Source: Toxonevra muliebris
Taxonomy: Eukaryota > Arthropoda > Insecta > Diptera > Pallopteridae
Assembly (NCBI GenBank): GCA_963691655.1
Contig: OY829326.1
Location: 97,953,235 to 98,017,234, forward strand
DNA: 64,000 nucleotides
Direction: 5' to 3'
Every line of letters starts with the position of its first letter. Position 1 is the first letter of the stretch. This document shows, piece by piece, positions 1 to 10,846 of the stretch. The notes under the pieces were generated by a model. The model ran no database searches and was not told the origin of the DNA. It worked only from the letters and a program-made list of their open reading frames with translations. Both the position numbers and the translations under genes were made by a program.

Positions 1-900
1 AATTAAACAAAACAACAAAAAAAAAAGGAAGGAAAATTTTGCGCAAACGCGCTTGTCATAAGTTGACAAGCAACTGTCAAGTGTCTGACAAAAAAAATAT
101 TGCCGGCTTAATCAAAAAAAATAAATAAATAAAAATATGCACACACCGATACCAATTTGTAATTTTTCAGTTACTCAATACGCAAATTAAACATACATAG
201 CTACACACACGCGAAGACAAATTTAAACATAAACACAAAGTGAAAGTTCAAGTGCGAATGCCGTTGTTGTAATTGCGTTTGCCGCATAAAAACCCAAATT
301 TCATTAAAAGGAAAATCACTTGAGCAAAAGCTTAAAACAAAATTTTAACTTAATTATCGCCTTTTTGTCACACTGCCGCTTGACAACACCCCCGCACTCT
401 ATCGCTCTCTAGCTTCATCACTCTCTGCAACATACAATTAACACGCGCCGTTCCCGACGCTCAAAAGGAGCTCAAAAGCAGTAAGCAAAGGCAAAAAGTC
501 AAAAGTGTCATTAACCCTTTTTTTCGCAGCGTTTTGTTGTTTTTGGTGCTGGGTACTCGCGCGCGCTAATTAACGTCATTAAAGTACCGTTATTTTTGCA
601 TCCATCTTCTGTTATTGTTATTGTTTGATGTGGAATACTCGCGGCGCGCGTGTGTCTCTTACTCTCGCTCAATTGTGAGAGTGTGTGTGTGTGTGTTTTT
701 ACCAAACAAAAATTGTTGCGTATGCGCGCCATTTGCATTGCACTACTGTGTCTTCTTGCTCTTCTTCTTCGTAATTAACGTTGTTGCGCTTCTCGTGTAT
801 AAAAACAACAACAACCGCAACAGCAGCTATAATTAAACACGCTAGATCGCCTTAAAGTAGGCAACAATAATAATTAAATTGTGTATCGTATTTACGCGTC
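1..900. other. Leader/promoter-like non-coding region
   Basis: I recognise no gene here. Compared with most of the window this stretch has more CpG-containing patches (for example 370-460 and 540-660), CT-rich runs, a GT microsatellite at 680-696 and a TATA-like GTATAAAA near 796-803. This texture is typical of fly 5' regions, but no transcript or coding frame can be demonstrated from sequence alone. Confidence 0.3.
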
Positions 901-904
901 AATT

Positions 905-1171
905 TCGTCAGTGTTGTCTTCTTCACTGTGCTGTTCTTATAACCGCGTGTGCTGACGTTTGCCTGGTCGTCGGTGTGTGAATTGTTTGCGCTTTGACCCA
1001 AACAATTATCAAAATTCTTACGGAATTATCTAAAACGCCCCTTAGGGCTGTCGCGCTGGCGTCATTTTTGGGCGACGGTGGTTTCGCCGCCCTCGGTTCA
1101 AGAGCACCGCCAACGGTTAAGGATCTAATGGCGTTCGGATCAGTATTACACAATAATCAACATAATATAGG
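905..1171 (+). other. Possible 5' UTR or small exon ending at a donor-like site
   Basis: A GC-richer block at about 1035-1140 stands out from its AT-rich surroundings. It ends in ATATAG followed by GTAAAG at 1172, which fits a splice donor. An open frame crosses the block on the plus strand, but its only internal ATG is at about 1127 (ATGGCG), so any coding part would be very short. The block also contains imperfect complementary GC stretches (around 1070-1095) that could fold. It may be a non-coding first exon, a conserved element, or chance. I do not recognise the protein sequence in either direction. Confidence 0.25.
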
Positions 1172-3230
1172 TAAAGCATAAAATTCAATTCAATACAGTA
1201 CAAAATCAAACCCCAAACTTAAAAAAAAAACTCAGAATATCCTTATGTGTTGCATATACATAAGTTCTAGGTAAATTTATTGTAAACATACAAATGTGTG
1301 TGGCTGTGTACAAAATCTTTAGATTATAACCACGTGCAGTAAAACAACACATAACCCACACGCACGATTTTTAACCCACTCTCTAGCGACTAATGTATAA
1401 AATGATACCAAATGAACTTTTCAACTATGTACTTTTGTATAAGTGATGTACATGTAAATGTATATTTTTTTATATGTGTATGCACATGTGTGTGTGGTAT
1501 ATCTTCTCTATGGATAGTTGTGTGCGTGTACTTGTATGCGAATATACAAATTTTACCCTATTACTACTGCTACTGCGGCTAAAGCGGAAATGTCAAGTTG
1601 ACAGCCCCAGCACACAGCATAGCAAAAAGTTATTGCTGTCAGTGCAATGAATGCCAGAATAATATAACTTGAAGCGCTTCGTAAAACTCAAACAAAAAAA
1701 AAAAAAAAAAGTTTTTAACTTTTGAACTTGGTCCTTGTTTTTTATTCCTTTTTCGTCATCGCTCTTTCTTTTCTTTGCTTTGGTTTTCCATTTTGTTTTT
1801 GTTTAATTTTTCGTTCCTTGGATTTTATTTTTATTTAAAGTGTACGGGGGGGGAAAAAATAAAAGTTTTTATGTTTTTTTGGTATTTTAGTTCTGTAAAG
1901 TTTTTCTTCCTTGTTTTTTGTATAAGTATTTAGGGAAGTTTTGTTTTTGTTTCTTTTTATTTTTTTTTCTATTATTATTTTAATATTTTTGCTGTGAAAG
2001 TTTTTTACTTTTTTGTAGTTTTTGGTTTTTCAAAGTTTTCTGTGTTTTTGTCAAAGTTTCTTATAATTTTTACAAAAATCTGTCAAAAAGTGCAAACAAT
2101 TTTTACGCTTTGAAATATTTGATTCAAGAAGCGCACTCAGTTTTTGCCGTCGGCAAAAAAGGAAAAAAAAATGAATACAAATGTTGTCTGTTAAAAGAAA
2201 TGTAAATATTTTGACAGTTTTATAATCTAATTTCGAATAGCTGCATTTGAATGTATTTATATGTGTGTGTATTTTGAACTTTCCACCTTTTCTGGTTCAA
2301 ATTCTTAACAGCATTTCTGAGTTGCATGATGTTAAGCATTTTTCAAGTAAAACTGAGAGTTCTTTCTAGAGCATTTACATGGGTTCTATGAGATCAAATT
2401 TTTTCTTTATATCATTAGAAATCCTCATTACACGTGTAACTTTATGCAAATGTTATAAGTGAGATATCTCAGAAACTAACCTGACTCAATATATTATTGA
2501 CAATATCTTGCCATTGTATATTTTTCGTTTTAAAATAACATTTCTGCCAAACTGGAAACTTAAATAATTTAAATTTTGTATGCCGCCGGAATATTATGCG
2601 AAAGGATTAGTGGATTTGCGATTTTTTCAGATCTGCTTGTAGAAGTTAACAGCTTGTTACCTTTCGGTTCTATCAACTTCCTGGTTAATCCAATCAAGGT
2701 AAAAACTTATTAACAAAAATTTAGTTAGTCCCGTATTAAGAAATTTAGGTTGTTAAAAAGTTAATCCTAAAGTATACGATTTGTATGTTAAGAACATTGT
2801 ACCTAGTTTTTATTTTAGTTCGGCGTTATTCTATTCTATTGAACCTGTTTAAATAAATATCACCATACATCTCGATCTAATACTTTAGATTACCAGTATT
2901 TACTAACATACCCTTACTCAAGTCACTTATGCTTAGGTCAGACATGATATCTATACATTTTTCAACAGTTCAGATAATATCAAATTGATTTTAAAATATT
3001 CCATTTTAATTTAAGTAAAAAAGTAAAGTTTTTTAACTCTATTCATTGAATCTGTCTTAACTATAGACATCCAGTATTTCTTAAAGATTATGTTATTAAT
3101 AAAAACAAGATATCCAGTTATATTTCTTCTATAAAATACAATTCAAATATAGAATTTCAGAGGCATAATGTTACATTAAATTATCCACATTTTATCATGA
3201 TAGCTATGTGTATATTTATGTTTATGAAGC
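1172..3230. other. AT-rich non-coding filler, no gene seen
   Basis: Long T-rich and A-rich runs dominate 1690-2100. A near-perfect hairpin lies at 2141-2159 (see separate entry). From about 2300 to 3230 the sequence is AT-rich without a recognisable frame. Its right part may include the 3' untranslated remnant of the minus-strand LINE at 3260-3899, but no tail could be placed. Confidence 0.5.
2141..2159. repeat. Short palindrome TTTTTGCCG-T-CGGCAAAAA
   Basis: Nine-base arms are separated by a single base, so this is a near-complete palindrome in otherwise unremarkable AT-rich sequence. It could bind a dimeric protein or simply be chance. Confidence 0.5.
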
Positions 3231-3259
3231 ATGTATTAGTGCCTGGTCTGACGGATTCA

Positions 3260-3899
3260 ATCTTTTTATTCTCCTTGTTTGGCAGGACATTTCAGTCAAC
3301 TTAGTTGCAAGAGTGTTGAGTGGTGGTTTCTTAGCTTTGAGAAGTACAGTGTGCTAAAGGTTTTTATCTCATTCAATACTGTTGACATTCGAAGATCATG
3401 AGGAAATGTATTATTTGAAATATACCAAGGGACCGTGGTTATCATACGCAAGATTTCCGATTGAAAGCATTGTATGATTTCAATATTTGATTTTAAGACT
3501 GAGCCCCAAAGCTGAACCCCATATATCCAAACAGGCTTCATAATTAACTTGTACACCAGAAGTTTCTCGACTTAGAAGAATTCTCTTAGTTTTATGCCTA
3601 GTTGGTTCCTCTTCGCAAAATATGTGTTTTCGCCATTTTAAATGACGATCAAGCAGAATGCCGAGATTCTTCGGATTGTAGCAGGTAAAAGTTCCTAAGG
3701 TAAAAGTTATTTGAGAGGATTTTATTTCATTCGTTGTAATTCTCCATATATGGACATGTTGGATTTTCGTGCATAGCTAATATAGCAGTATCATCAGCAA
3801 ACATGGCGATAATGGTGTTTTGTGATAGTGATAAATCTGCAGAGAACATTGTGTATAGAACAGGTCCGAGTACGCTACTTTGAGGGACACCTGATTTTA
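3260..3899 (-). pseudogene. Jockey-clade LINE reverse transcriptase relic
   Basis: On the minus strand the sequence encodes a decayed non-LTR retrotransposon ORF2. Reading from the right end, it shows the motif SGVPQSSVLGP and then the catalytic box FADDTAILA. Next come a thumb-like NLGILLDRHLKW and finally KLIMKPVWIYGVQLWG, the conserved C-terminal block of jockey-type reverse transcriptases. These blocks lie in different frames, so the copy is frameshifted. The N-terminal half is missing: at 3900 the frame runs into a TTAA-flanked element, and neither endonuclease nor early RT motifs follow. The family copies itself by target-primed reverse transcription in the nucleus; this copy cannot be functional. 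Clade assignment is by motif resemblance. Confidence 0.85.
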
Positions 3900-3903
3900 T
3901 TAA

Positions 3904-4409
3904 GGGGTTATAAACGTTTTCATGAGTAAAAAAATCGAAAAAATTTTTATGACTTCTTTCGAACAAACATACTTTCAAGAGTTTATGTTCAAAATTTCAA
4001 GTCAATCCTAACAGTTGATCGTAAGTAGCAACTCGATTTGTAGCGCGCTACTGTTCATGAATAAAGTGCACTCAAAACTTTAAACGTGATTTTCTCCGAA
4101 TGATGTTTTTTGAAAAATGCCTTTACGGTGACCGCAATATCTCAAAAACTACTTGATCTATTCATCTAATTTTTTTAACATTTTTTTCCTAGTTACAATA
4201 CTTGAGTACTTGAACGATAGTTTTTTCATGTGCAGTATTTGTCTTAACTAATAATTTTTTTTAAAATACATTTTTGAGACTTTTGCATCATGGTTTCCGT
4301 AAGAGAAAAAGATTTTATTTTTTTCAAAATTCAAAATACCGTTCAAGTACTCGGCGCTGCAGTACACAACTGTAAATTTTTTGTCTCTTGATTACAGTTG
4401 AGTTGTTGG
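3904..4409 (+). mobile_element. TTAA-type element, family B, copy 1 (truncated right)
   Basis: The element starts after TTAA (3900-3903) with GGGGTTATAAACGTTTT and sits inside a LINE reverse transcriptase. It matches the reverse complement of 21900-22350 over about 500 bp with scattered substitutions. Shared landmarks include TAGCGCGCTACTGTTCATGA and a GGTGACCGC... block. The match stops near GAGTTGTTGG at 4409, so the right end is missing. There is no coding frame. The TTAA flank and GGGG start suggest a piggyBac-type target choice, which is inference. Confidence 0.7.
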
Positions 4410-4571
4410 ATGTGGACACACAATTTTACAATAAAATATTGAACATGGTAATTTAAATAGGAAATTTACTGTTCTTTTCAATTATGGAATTAGACCGGAA
4501 ATTAAAATTTTCTTTATGCACCAAACCGGAAGTAAAAGTTTAAAAACAGAATTTAAATAACTTCGACCATT

Positions 4572-4780
4572 TAAAAAAAAAAAATTTATTTTTCAAAATT
4601 TAGCTTAAAGTATTTAAATATTGTCCTTAAAATTTAAAAATGGGATCTACATTAGTTTAGGAGATAGATACATAGGTGTCGCACTGAGCGTGGTAGCTAT
4701 GTAATGCAGATTCCATTTTTAAACTTTAAGGGTATTATTTAAATACTTTAAGCTAAATTTTGAAAAATAATTTTTTTTTC
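4572..4780. mobile_element. Foldback-like hairpin element
   Basis: The arms at about 4572-4650 and 4703-4780 are inverted copies of each other over roughly 75 bases with a few mismatches. Both contain TTCAAAATTTAGCTTAAAG or its complement, and they surround a loop of about 50 bases. This is the structure of a short foldback MITE. No target duplication is obvious. Confidence 0.65.
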
Positions 4781-4787
4781 AAATTTT

Positions 4788-4810
4788 GAGAATTTGCTTT
4801 ACAAATTCTC
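4788..4810. repeat. Perfect 9-bp hairpin
   Basis: GAGAATTTG and CAAATTCTC flank a CTTTA loop, immediately beside the larger hairpin element. Confidence 0.6.
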
Positions 4811-4864
4811 AGGAATTTAATTGGAAATTTTCGTTTCATTACTACTTTGTAGAGCTAAACTTAA

Positions 4865-5363
4865 CCCTCTAGTTCCCTAGCCGGCCTTCACCAAAAGGGA
4901 TGGAATTGCCACCATAACAGTTTCTGTTGCTACATTTTATCACATCGCTTAGGGAATTAGTGAATTTCCTAAGCTTTTAAAAAAAATGCATCAGTTATGA
5001 GCTATGAAGCGTATTACAGAAGTTACCGACAGTCAAAGTCAAAAATTTGTGAAAAATAGGAAAATTAATTATTTTGATTGAATTTGAGATAAAATAAAAT
5101 ACTTCCCGTCACACCATTCAGATAAAAAAAAAACTAGCTATGGATAGCTGGGAATTTGATTTTTTTTTTAAATATTTAATTACTTAAAACAAATTGAAAA
5201 AAAGCTCATTCAACAACTAATAATTTTAGGCGTTCAAACTTTCCCACTTCATAAAACCACGTCCATTAGTTTTTTTTTTGTTTGTTTTTAGTTTATGATT
5301 TTTACGCCAATATTACTCAATTCCGATTTTTTTTAAGCAATCAAAAACTTGGGAACTAGAGGG
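4865..5363. mobile_element. piggyBac-type MITE with TTAA duplication
   Basis: The 499-bp element begins CCCTCTAGTTCCC and ends with the exact reverse complement GGGAACTAGAGGG, a perfect 13-bp terminal inverted repeat. It is bounded by TTAA on both sides (4861-4864 and 5364-5367). Known piggyBac elements insert at TTAA and have CCC-starting ends, so this is very likely a non-autonomous member of that superfamily. It contains no coding frame. Confidence 0.88.
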
Positions 5364-5397
5364 TTAATATATCTTTTTTACCACCATTTGTTCTGCA

Positions 5398-6212
5398 CAC
5401 ACAAAGAAAAAATTCGTTTCTCAGAAACGAAATTTTCACTAAACGAACTTTGTTCATGGAATGTTTTTATGATGAACGAACATTTATGTATCATAAACGA
5501 CTGTATTCGGTTGCCATGAATGAAGATTTATTCATCATAAGCGATTCAATTCTTTTACGACGAACTACAAACGTTTGCAATAAAATACAATAGAATTCCC
5601 TGAAAATTTAAAAAAGAAAGCAACAACAATTTTCATATGCACATTGGCATTTTATTTTGATTTTTGTTTAAATAAAATTTTCTGATTAAAAACTAGAAAA
5701 AGTGTATGAAATTTACATTAAATTATATTATTACAATTTTTGTATTATTTATTATAAATCACACACTTTTATTTGTTTTTTATAAACATCACGCACTTTT
5801 TTATAGACAATAAGAAATGTGATGAAATAATTTCAATGTACAATTAAAATTCTTCAATAATGCGTTGACAAATGATACTTCCCGTTATGTTGTGTTGATT
5901 TGTTGTTGTGTGGAGTTTGAATGTAAACGTCGCTGCTGCTTCTTTTCGCTTCGAGAGCGAGATGAGAGGAAAACGAAAATAAAAAGAGAAGAGAGTTGTG
6001 GACTTTCGTTTAGCAGAAACGTTTTTTTCATTTGCCAGAAAAGAAAATTGCCTTAATTTTATCGTGAACGAATTTTCGATCATCATAAAATTGTTAATCT
6101 TTTGCAGAAAACGGTTTTGGTTTCTGCGAACGTTCCTGAGAAACGTTTTTGTTCAGCGTAAAGGTAATATATTCTCCACAAACGGGTGTTAAACGTTGTT
6201 TTTCTTTGCGTG
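5398..6212 (+). mobile_element. 815-bp TA-flanked MITE (family A, copy 1)
   Basis: The terminal inverted repeats are CACACAAAGAAAAAA at the left and TTTTTCTTTGCGTG at the right, followed by TA (the left flank is CA, probably a decayed TA). A second copy lies at 9407-10215 in opposite orientation and is nearly identical over its whole length. Subterminal sequence is rich in AAACGTTTCTG/GAGAAACG repeats. An 80-codon minus-strand frame (5844-6086) is preserved in both copies with two amino-acid differences, but nothing about it looks like a transposase. The TA target suggests Tc1/mariner-type mobilisation. Confidence 0.85.
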
Positions 6213-6214
6213 TA

Positions 6215-6965
6215 TTGTATTAGAGAGGTTTATATATTTGTACCGCGACCTATAAGATCTATTGTAAGTCCCTCTTCTCTATCTAGTCTGATTTGCCTAG
6301 AGTGTCTCATACAGTCCAGTCTCCCTCAAGAATTTGAGTATTACGCCGGGATCTATGCATGCTAGTTCTGTACTGGGCACTTCGTACATACCCAGATAGT
6401 TCATTCTTTTGTGGATCAGTGCTCCACACTGAACTAAGATAAGTTCTGATGATTCATGTTCCTCATTACAAAACCCACATATTGAGCTTTCCTCAACTCC
6501 TATTTTGCAAAGGTGTTCTCTGAGCCCGCAGTGCCCAGTCAGAATACCAGCTAATATACGGAGACTATTTTTGTTGAGACCAATGCAGAATGCGTATCTA
6601 TTTATAGTTACATAGAAGCGTTTTCGATTGCCTCAGTCCCTGAAGGTTATTAAAGAGTTCTTGACTCTTGTTCTTCTCTTCCTGCCTGAGGAATTCCCTG
6701 ATTACGCTATCTCCTATGCCACAGAAGGGTTCAGGCCCCACGAAAATGGTCGCTGCTCCCTTTCTAGCAAGCTCGTCTGCCTGCTCATTGCCCTCTATTC
6801 CTAAGTGTCCGGAAACCCAACATAGAGAGATTTTATTGTCCTTGCCCAGTTGATTGAGCTTGCTCAAACCGTCCCACACCAGTTTAGAGGTGATCTCAGA
6901 GAAGCATAACGCTCGAATGGCTGCCTGGCTATCCGACCACCATTTAATAATTCAATTCTTTTGGT
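6215..6965 (-). pseudogene. LINE 3' part: RNase H plus zinc knuckle (R1/I-like)
   Basis: Read on the minus strand, the fragment starts with the RNase H core WWSDSQAAIRAL. It continues through CWVSGHLGIEGNEQADELAR, which supplies the expected Asp, His and Asp positions. A cysteine/histidine knuckle follows (CGFCNEEHESS) and then a short 3' tail ending near 6215, next to the family A MITE. Upstream reverse transcriptase and endonuclease are absent, as in a 5'-truncated insertion. RNase H C-terminal domains of this kind occur in R1/I-group LINEs. A frame break near 6600 separates RNase H and knuckle. The 3' tail (6240-6263) is shared with the SINE at 15413. Confidence 0.85.
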
Positions 6966-7739
6966 TATCTTAAAAGTCACTCGGATTTATCTTAAATAGT
7001 TAATTTCTGTTTTTCCATATGGATTATTGTAATACTAGTCGGTAAGGCCCCAGTAATTGGGGCCTCTCTTTATGAAAAACAAATATCAAAAGAGAACCAA
7101 ACTACTCGTTGTTGTTTGTTTTGTTATTTGTGTATGCAGATAATGCGTTAGATGCCGTTACTCATGTCTTCTCTCTCTCTCATTTGTTATTTACTCCCGC
7201 TTAAGCAATGATTTTTACAACGATGAGTGCAATGCTTTGTTCAATGAGCTAATTTTAAAAAACTTCCGACGCTAATATTTTGGAATTGGCTAAACCGATT
7301 TTAAATCTGATAATTTTTGGCTAACCTAGTCGTCAAGCTCTTCAAATTTATATATAATAAAATATGATAGTGTAGCACTTCTGGATCTTCTGGAATAAAA
7401 TTGTAGTTACACTAATAAATGTATAGATAGTAAATTATTTCATGGTGTCGAATTTTCGCATGTGTTTTGTGAAAAAAAAAAATAATAAATAAAAATGTCT
7501 TTCAATTGGATTGGGATAACAAGAATTTATATATCAATTATGAACAATTGAAGGGATAGCAATAAGTTGCTCTCTGGCTCTATTATTTTATTTTTCCATC
7601 CTTTATTTTTTTAATATTTAATATAACATGTTAATATAATAAAACAAGAGCAACTTTTATGAAAACAATAACAATTGTTTGTAAAATGTCAAAAAAATAA
7701 TAAATCTTCTATTTTTCCTTTTTTTTACAACCATCTGCT
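6966..7739. other. AT-rich spacer with a GC hairpin
   Basis: I see no gene. A perfect small hairpin, GGCCCCA-GTAAT-TGGGGCC, lies at 7046-7064. The rest is AT-rich and unassigned. Confidence 0.4.
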
Positions 7740-8059
7740 TTAGGATTGCTGAATTACTTCCCGTATTTCAAGTGAATTTCCCTGACATTCTGAATTTCTT
7801 TTGACAATTTTTGTATAGCGATGGCTATTTCTACGAAATAATGAATTTGGCTGAAATTCACTCTCGTGTGTCCTCACCAAAACACACGATTTTTTTTTTT
7901 TTTTTTTTTGCAATTTGTAACTAGGTTTGAAAACTATTGACATAGAGATTCGAGATGGTAACAGCAACTGATTTTGACAAAAATTAGTCCCCATGACGCA
8001 TTCTCAACCAAAATGTTTACATTATTTGAATTCCTTTGAATTTCACGCATGTAGTGTCT

Positions 8060-8436
8060 TCTTTATAAATGTCTATAAATCGACGGGATGTTTCAAATGT
8101 ACAGAATCTACAGAAAACATCAGGTACTTATTTTTCGGTCATTCATTTTTATTTTCCTTATAAACCGCATGTTGGTTTTCCCAAGTTCAAGTATGCTTTG
8201 AAGCGGAAGAATTCGTCAAATTTCTAATTTTCAATGCATCAATGTCTTTGAAAAAATTGTAGTAAAAGATTTAGACATTTAATAATTTATGACCGGAAAC
8301 GTTCGGTGTTCTACCCAAGGGCATGGAAAGACATTCAAAGGAATATCAATAAAGGAAGGAGTAATTTTGAAAACACCCTCCACGGAAAAATCCTGTCAGC
8401 GTGCCTGGATACACTTTAAAATATTGGAACAATTTA
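8060..8436 (+). repeat. Old repeat (family C), left half, split by Tc1-like element
   Basis: The block around ACGGGATGTTTCAAATGTAC is repeated at 15135-15165, and the two copies can be followed to AAAATATTGG just before the Tc1-like insertion at 8437. This copy carries about 220 extra bases in the middle. The nature of the repeat is unknown. Confidence 0.6.
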
Positions 8437-8749
8437 CAGTGCCGGTATATCATTTGCAACAAAAATCACTTGCATTTTAAATTACTTCTTAAGCTCACTA
8501 AAATAGTTTTTATCAAAAATCTTTTTTATTCAAAACAAAGCGTATTTATTGCCATTTGTTATAAAAAATTAAAAGTACAATATTATGTTACAAATAAAAA
8601 ATAAAAAAAGTAATATTACATTAAAGTCTGAAATGAAGAGGTCAAAACATTTGCAACTAGCAAAAGTTAATGTGAAAATTGAAGAAAAATCGAAAAAGTT
8701 TTCAAAACTTTGTCGCATATTCATTATTAGTGATCACTGTGGCACATCT

Positions 8750-9404
8750 ACATGGCATTGGCTCTATTAAATGTTTCGCCTGATCGATTTGGGCTCGATC
8801 CATTCCATTGCTTTTGAACATCCTCATACAGATCCTCCAGTTTCTTAAACGTATTCGTACCAATCTTTCGCTTCACGAGTATCCAATGGCTCTCAATTGG
8901 GCTTAGATCGGGTGACTGTACGTGACAAAAGAGAAGTTGTACACTTTTTTGCAAAAAGGCAAGCTTGTACCAATTTAAACGTGCGATTTGGGTTGTGAAC
9001 CTATGGGAACGCCCAATCAGGCGGCATTTCCAAGCTAATATAATGTCCCTTCAAATGTTTTTATAATAGTTGTATTTCATAGTTCCCCGAATGTGATGCA
9101 TTTGACTGAAACACAACCTCCTTGGTGCTATACCGTACCCGATGTATGTCTGCAGTTGACTCTTTTACAGCGTGGCCTTCTAAAAAACTGTTTTCCGTCA
9201 ATTAATTTCGCTCTCATCTAAGAACAAAACGTTTTGCAAGTATTGGAAGGTCGAAGTTGTATTTATGAGGGAATTTTAAATAAGTTAAGCGATTTTTCTT
9301 AGAGACAACGCTTTTGGGCAATGTTGCATGCGCTTAATCCACTTTTCTTTTCTGGGTTGTCGCTTGATTTTCGATAATGATATATCCAACTAAAGTGCAC
9401 TTTT
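8750..9404 (-). pseudogene. Tc1-type transposase relic, catalytic and C-terminal part
   Basis: Minus-strand fragments read QSPDLSPIESHW, the block carrying the third catalytic acid (Glu) of DDE transposases of the Tc1 family, followed by VKRKIGTNTFKKLEDLYEDV. Further upstream on that strand (near 9200-9230) a DESE motif marks the first catalytic region. The parts lie in several frames with stops, so the gene is dead. Its N-terminal helix-turn-helix portion lies beyond the inserted MITE, at 10218-10380. Confidence 0.8.
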
Positions 9405-9406
9405 TA

Positions 9407-10215
9407 CACGCAAAGAAAAAAAACGTTTATCGCCCGTTTGTGGAGAATATATTTACGCTGAACAAAAACGTTTCTGAGGAACGTTCCCGTGTTTGCAGAA
9501 ACCAAAACCGTTTTCTGTAAAAGATTTACAATGTTATGATGATCGAAAATTCGTTCGCGATAAAATTAAGGCAATTTTCTTTTCTGGCAAATGAAAAAAA
9601 CGTTTCTGCTAAACGAAATTCCACAACTCTTTTCTCTTTTTATTTTCGTTTTCCTCTCATCTCGCTCTCAAAGCGAAAAGAAGCAGCAGCGACGTTTACA
9701 TTCAAACTCCACACAACAACAAATCAACACAACATAACGGGAAGTATCATTTGTCAACGCATTATTGAAGAATTTTAATTGTACATTGAAATTATTTCAT
9801 CACATTTCTTATTGTCTATAAAAAAGTGCGTGATGTTTATAAAAAACAAATAAAAGTGTGTGATTTATAATAAATAATACAAAAATTGTAATAATATAAT
9901 TTTATGTAAATTTCATACACTTTTTCTAGTTTTTAATCAGAAAATTTTATTTAAACATAAACCACAATAAAATGCCAATGTGCATATGAAAATTGTTGTT
10001 GCTTTCTTTTTTAAATTTTTCAGGGAATTCTATTGCAAACGTTTGTAGTTCGTCGTAAAAGAATTGAATCGCTTATGATGAATAAATCTTCGTTCATGGC
10101 AACCGAATACAGTCGTTTATGATACATAAATGTTCGTTCATCATGAAAACATTCCATGAACGAAGTTCGTTTAGTGAAAATTTCGTTTCTGAGAAACGAA
10201 TTTTTTCTTTGCGTG
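9407..10215 (-). mobile_element. TA-flanked MITE (family A, copy 2), inside Tc1 transposase
   Basis: The 809-bp element has ends CACGCAAAGAAAAAA and TTTTTTCTTTGCGTG and a perfect TA on both sides (9405-9406 and 10216-10217). It is nearly identical to the copy at 5398-6212 but inverted. Its insertion separates the N-terminal from the catalytic part of the host Tc1-like transposase, so it is younger than that element. Confidence 0.9.
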
Positions 10216-10217
10216 TA

Positions 10218-10380
10218 CTTCTCTCGGTTTCACTTTCAGATTCGCTTTCACCAATTTTGTGATTTCGTTAGTTTTTCAACAAGTTTCTTTGCAAGATCTT
10301 CCACCTCTGTGACTCAGATCAGCGATACCGCTGTTCACAATTCGCGAAATCGTCGACTTGTGTATTGAATATTTTTGCAA
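10218..10380 (-). pseudogene. Tc1-type transposase relic, N-terminal DNA-binding part
   Basis: On the minus strand, translated fragments such as RIVNSGIADLSHRGG and ITKLVKANLKV resemble the helix-turn-helix and GRPR-like linker of Tc1 transposases. They continue, across the family A MITE, into the catalytic part at 8750-9404. Frames are broken. Confidence 0.55.
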
Positions 10381-10429
10381 AATTTCTTTTTGATTTTCCC
10401 TTTCAATTTAAGCCAAATTGAGTGCCATT

Positions 10430-10846
10430 GAATGCTCGTGAAGCGAAAGATTGGTACGAATACGTTTAAGAAACTGGATGATGTTCAAAAGCAATGGAAG
10501 CGAGTTCGAATCGATTAGGCGAAACATTTTATAGAGCCAATACCACGTATAGGTGCAACAGTGATCTCTAATAATGAATATGCGACAAAGTTCTAAAAAC
10601 TTTTTCGATTTTTCTTAAATTTCCATATTAACTTTTTCTAGTTGCAAATGTTTTGACCTCTTCAATTCAGATTTTAATGTAAAATTACTTCTCTCTTTTT
10701 TTATTTGCAACATAGTATTGTTCTTTTAATTTTTCATAATAAATGGCAACAAATACACTTTGTTTTGAATAAAAAAGTTTTTTGATAAAATTTATTTTAG
10801 TGAGCTTAAGAAGTCATTTAAAGTGCAAGTGATTTTGGTTGCAAAT
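10430..10846 (+). repeat. Inverted duplicate of the Tc1 transposase 3' end
   Basis: This block is the inverted copy of 8437-8905. It includes the codons around GAAAGATTGGTACGAATACG that encode part of the transposase C-terminus, and it runs outward into the right terminal repeat. It ends at TTGCAAAT, where a hAT element inserted. Confidence 0.75.

Noticed and set aside
796..803. TATA-like GTATAAAA as a promoter
   Set aside because: Such strings are frequent in AT-rich DNA, and no initiator or transcript evidence supports it.
7740..7994. Minus-strand frame of 84 codons
   Set aside because: It contains a Lys run from a homopolymer and no known motif; part resembles repeat sequence near 14990-15030.
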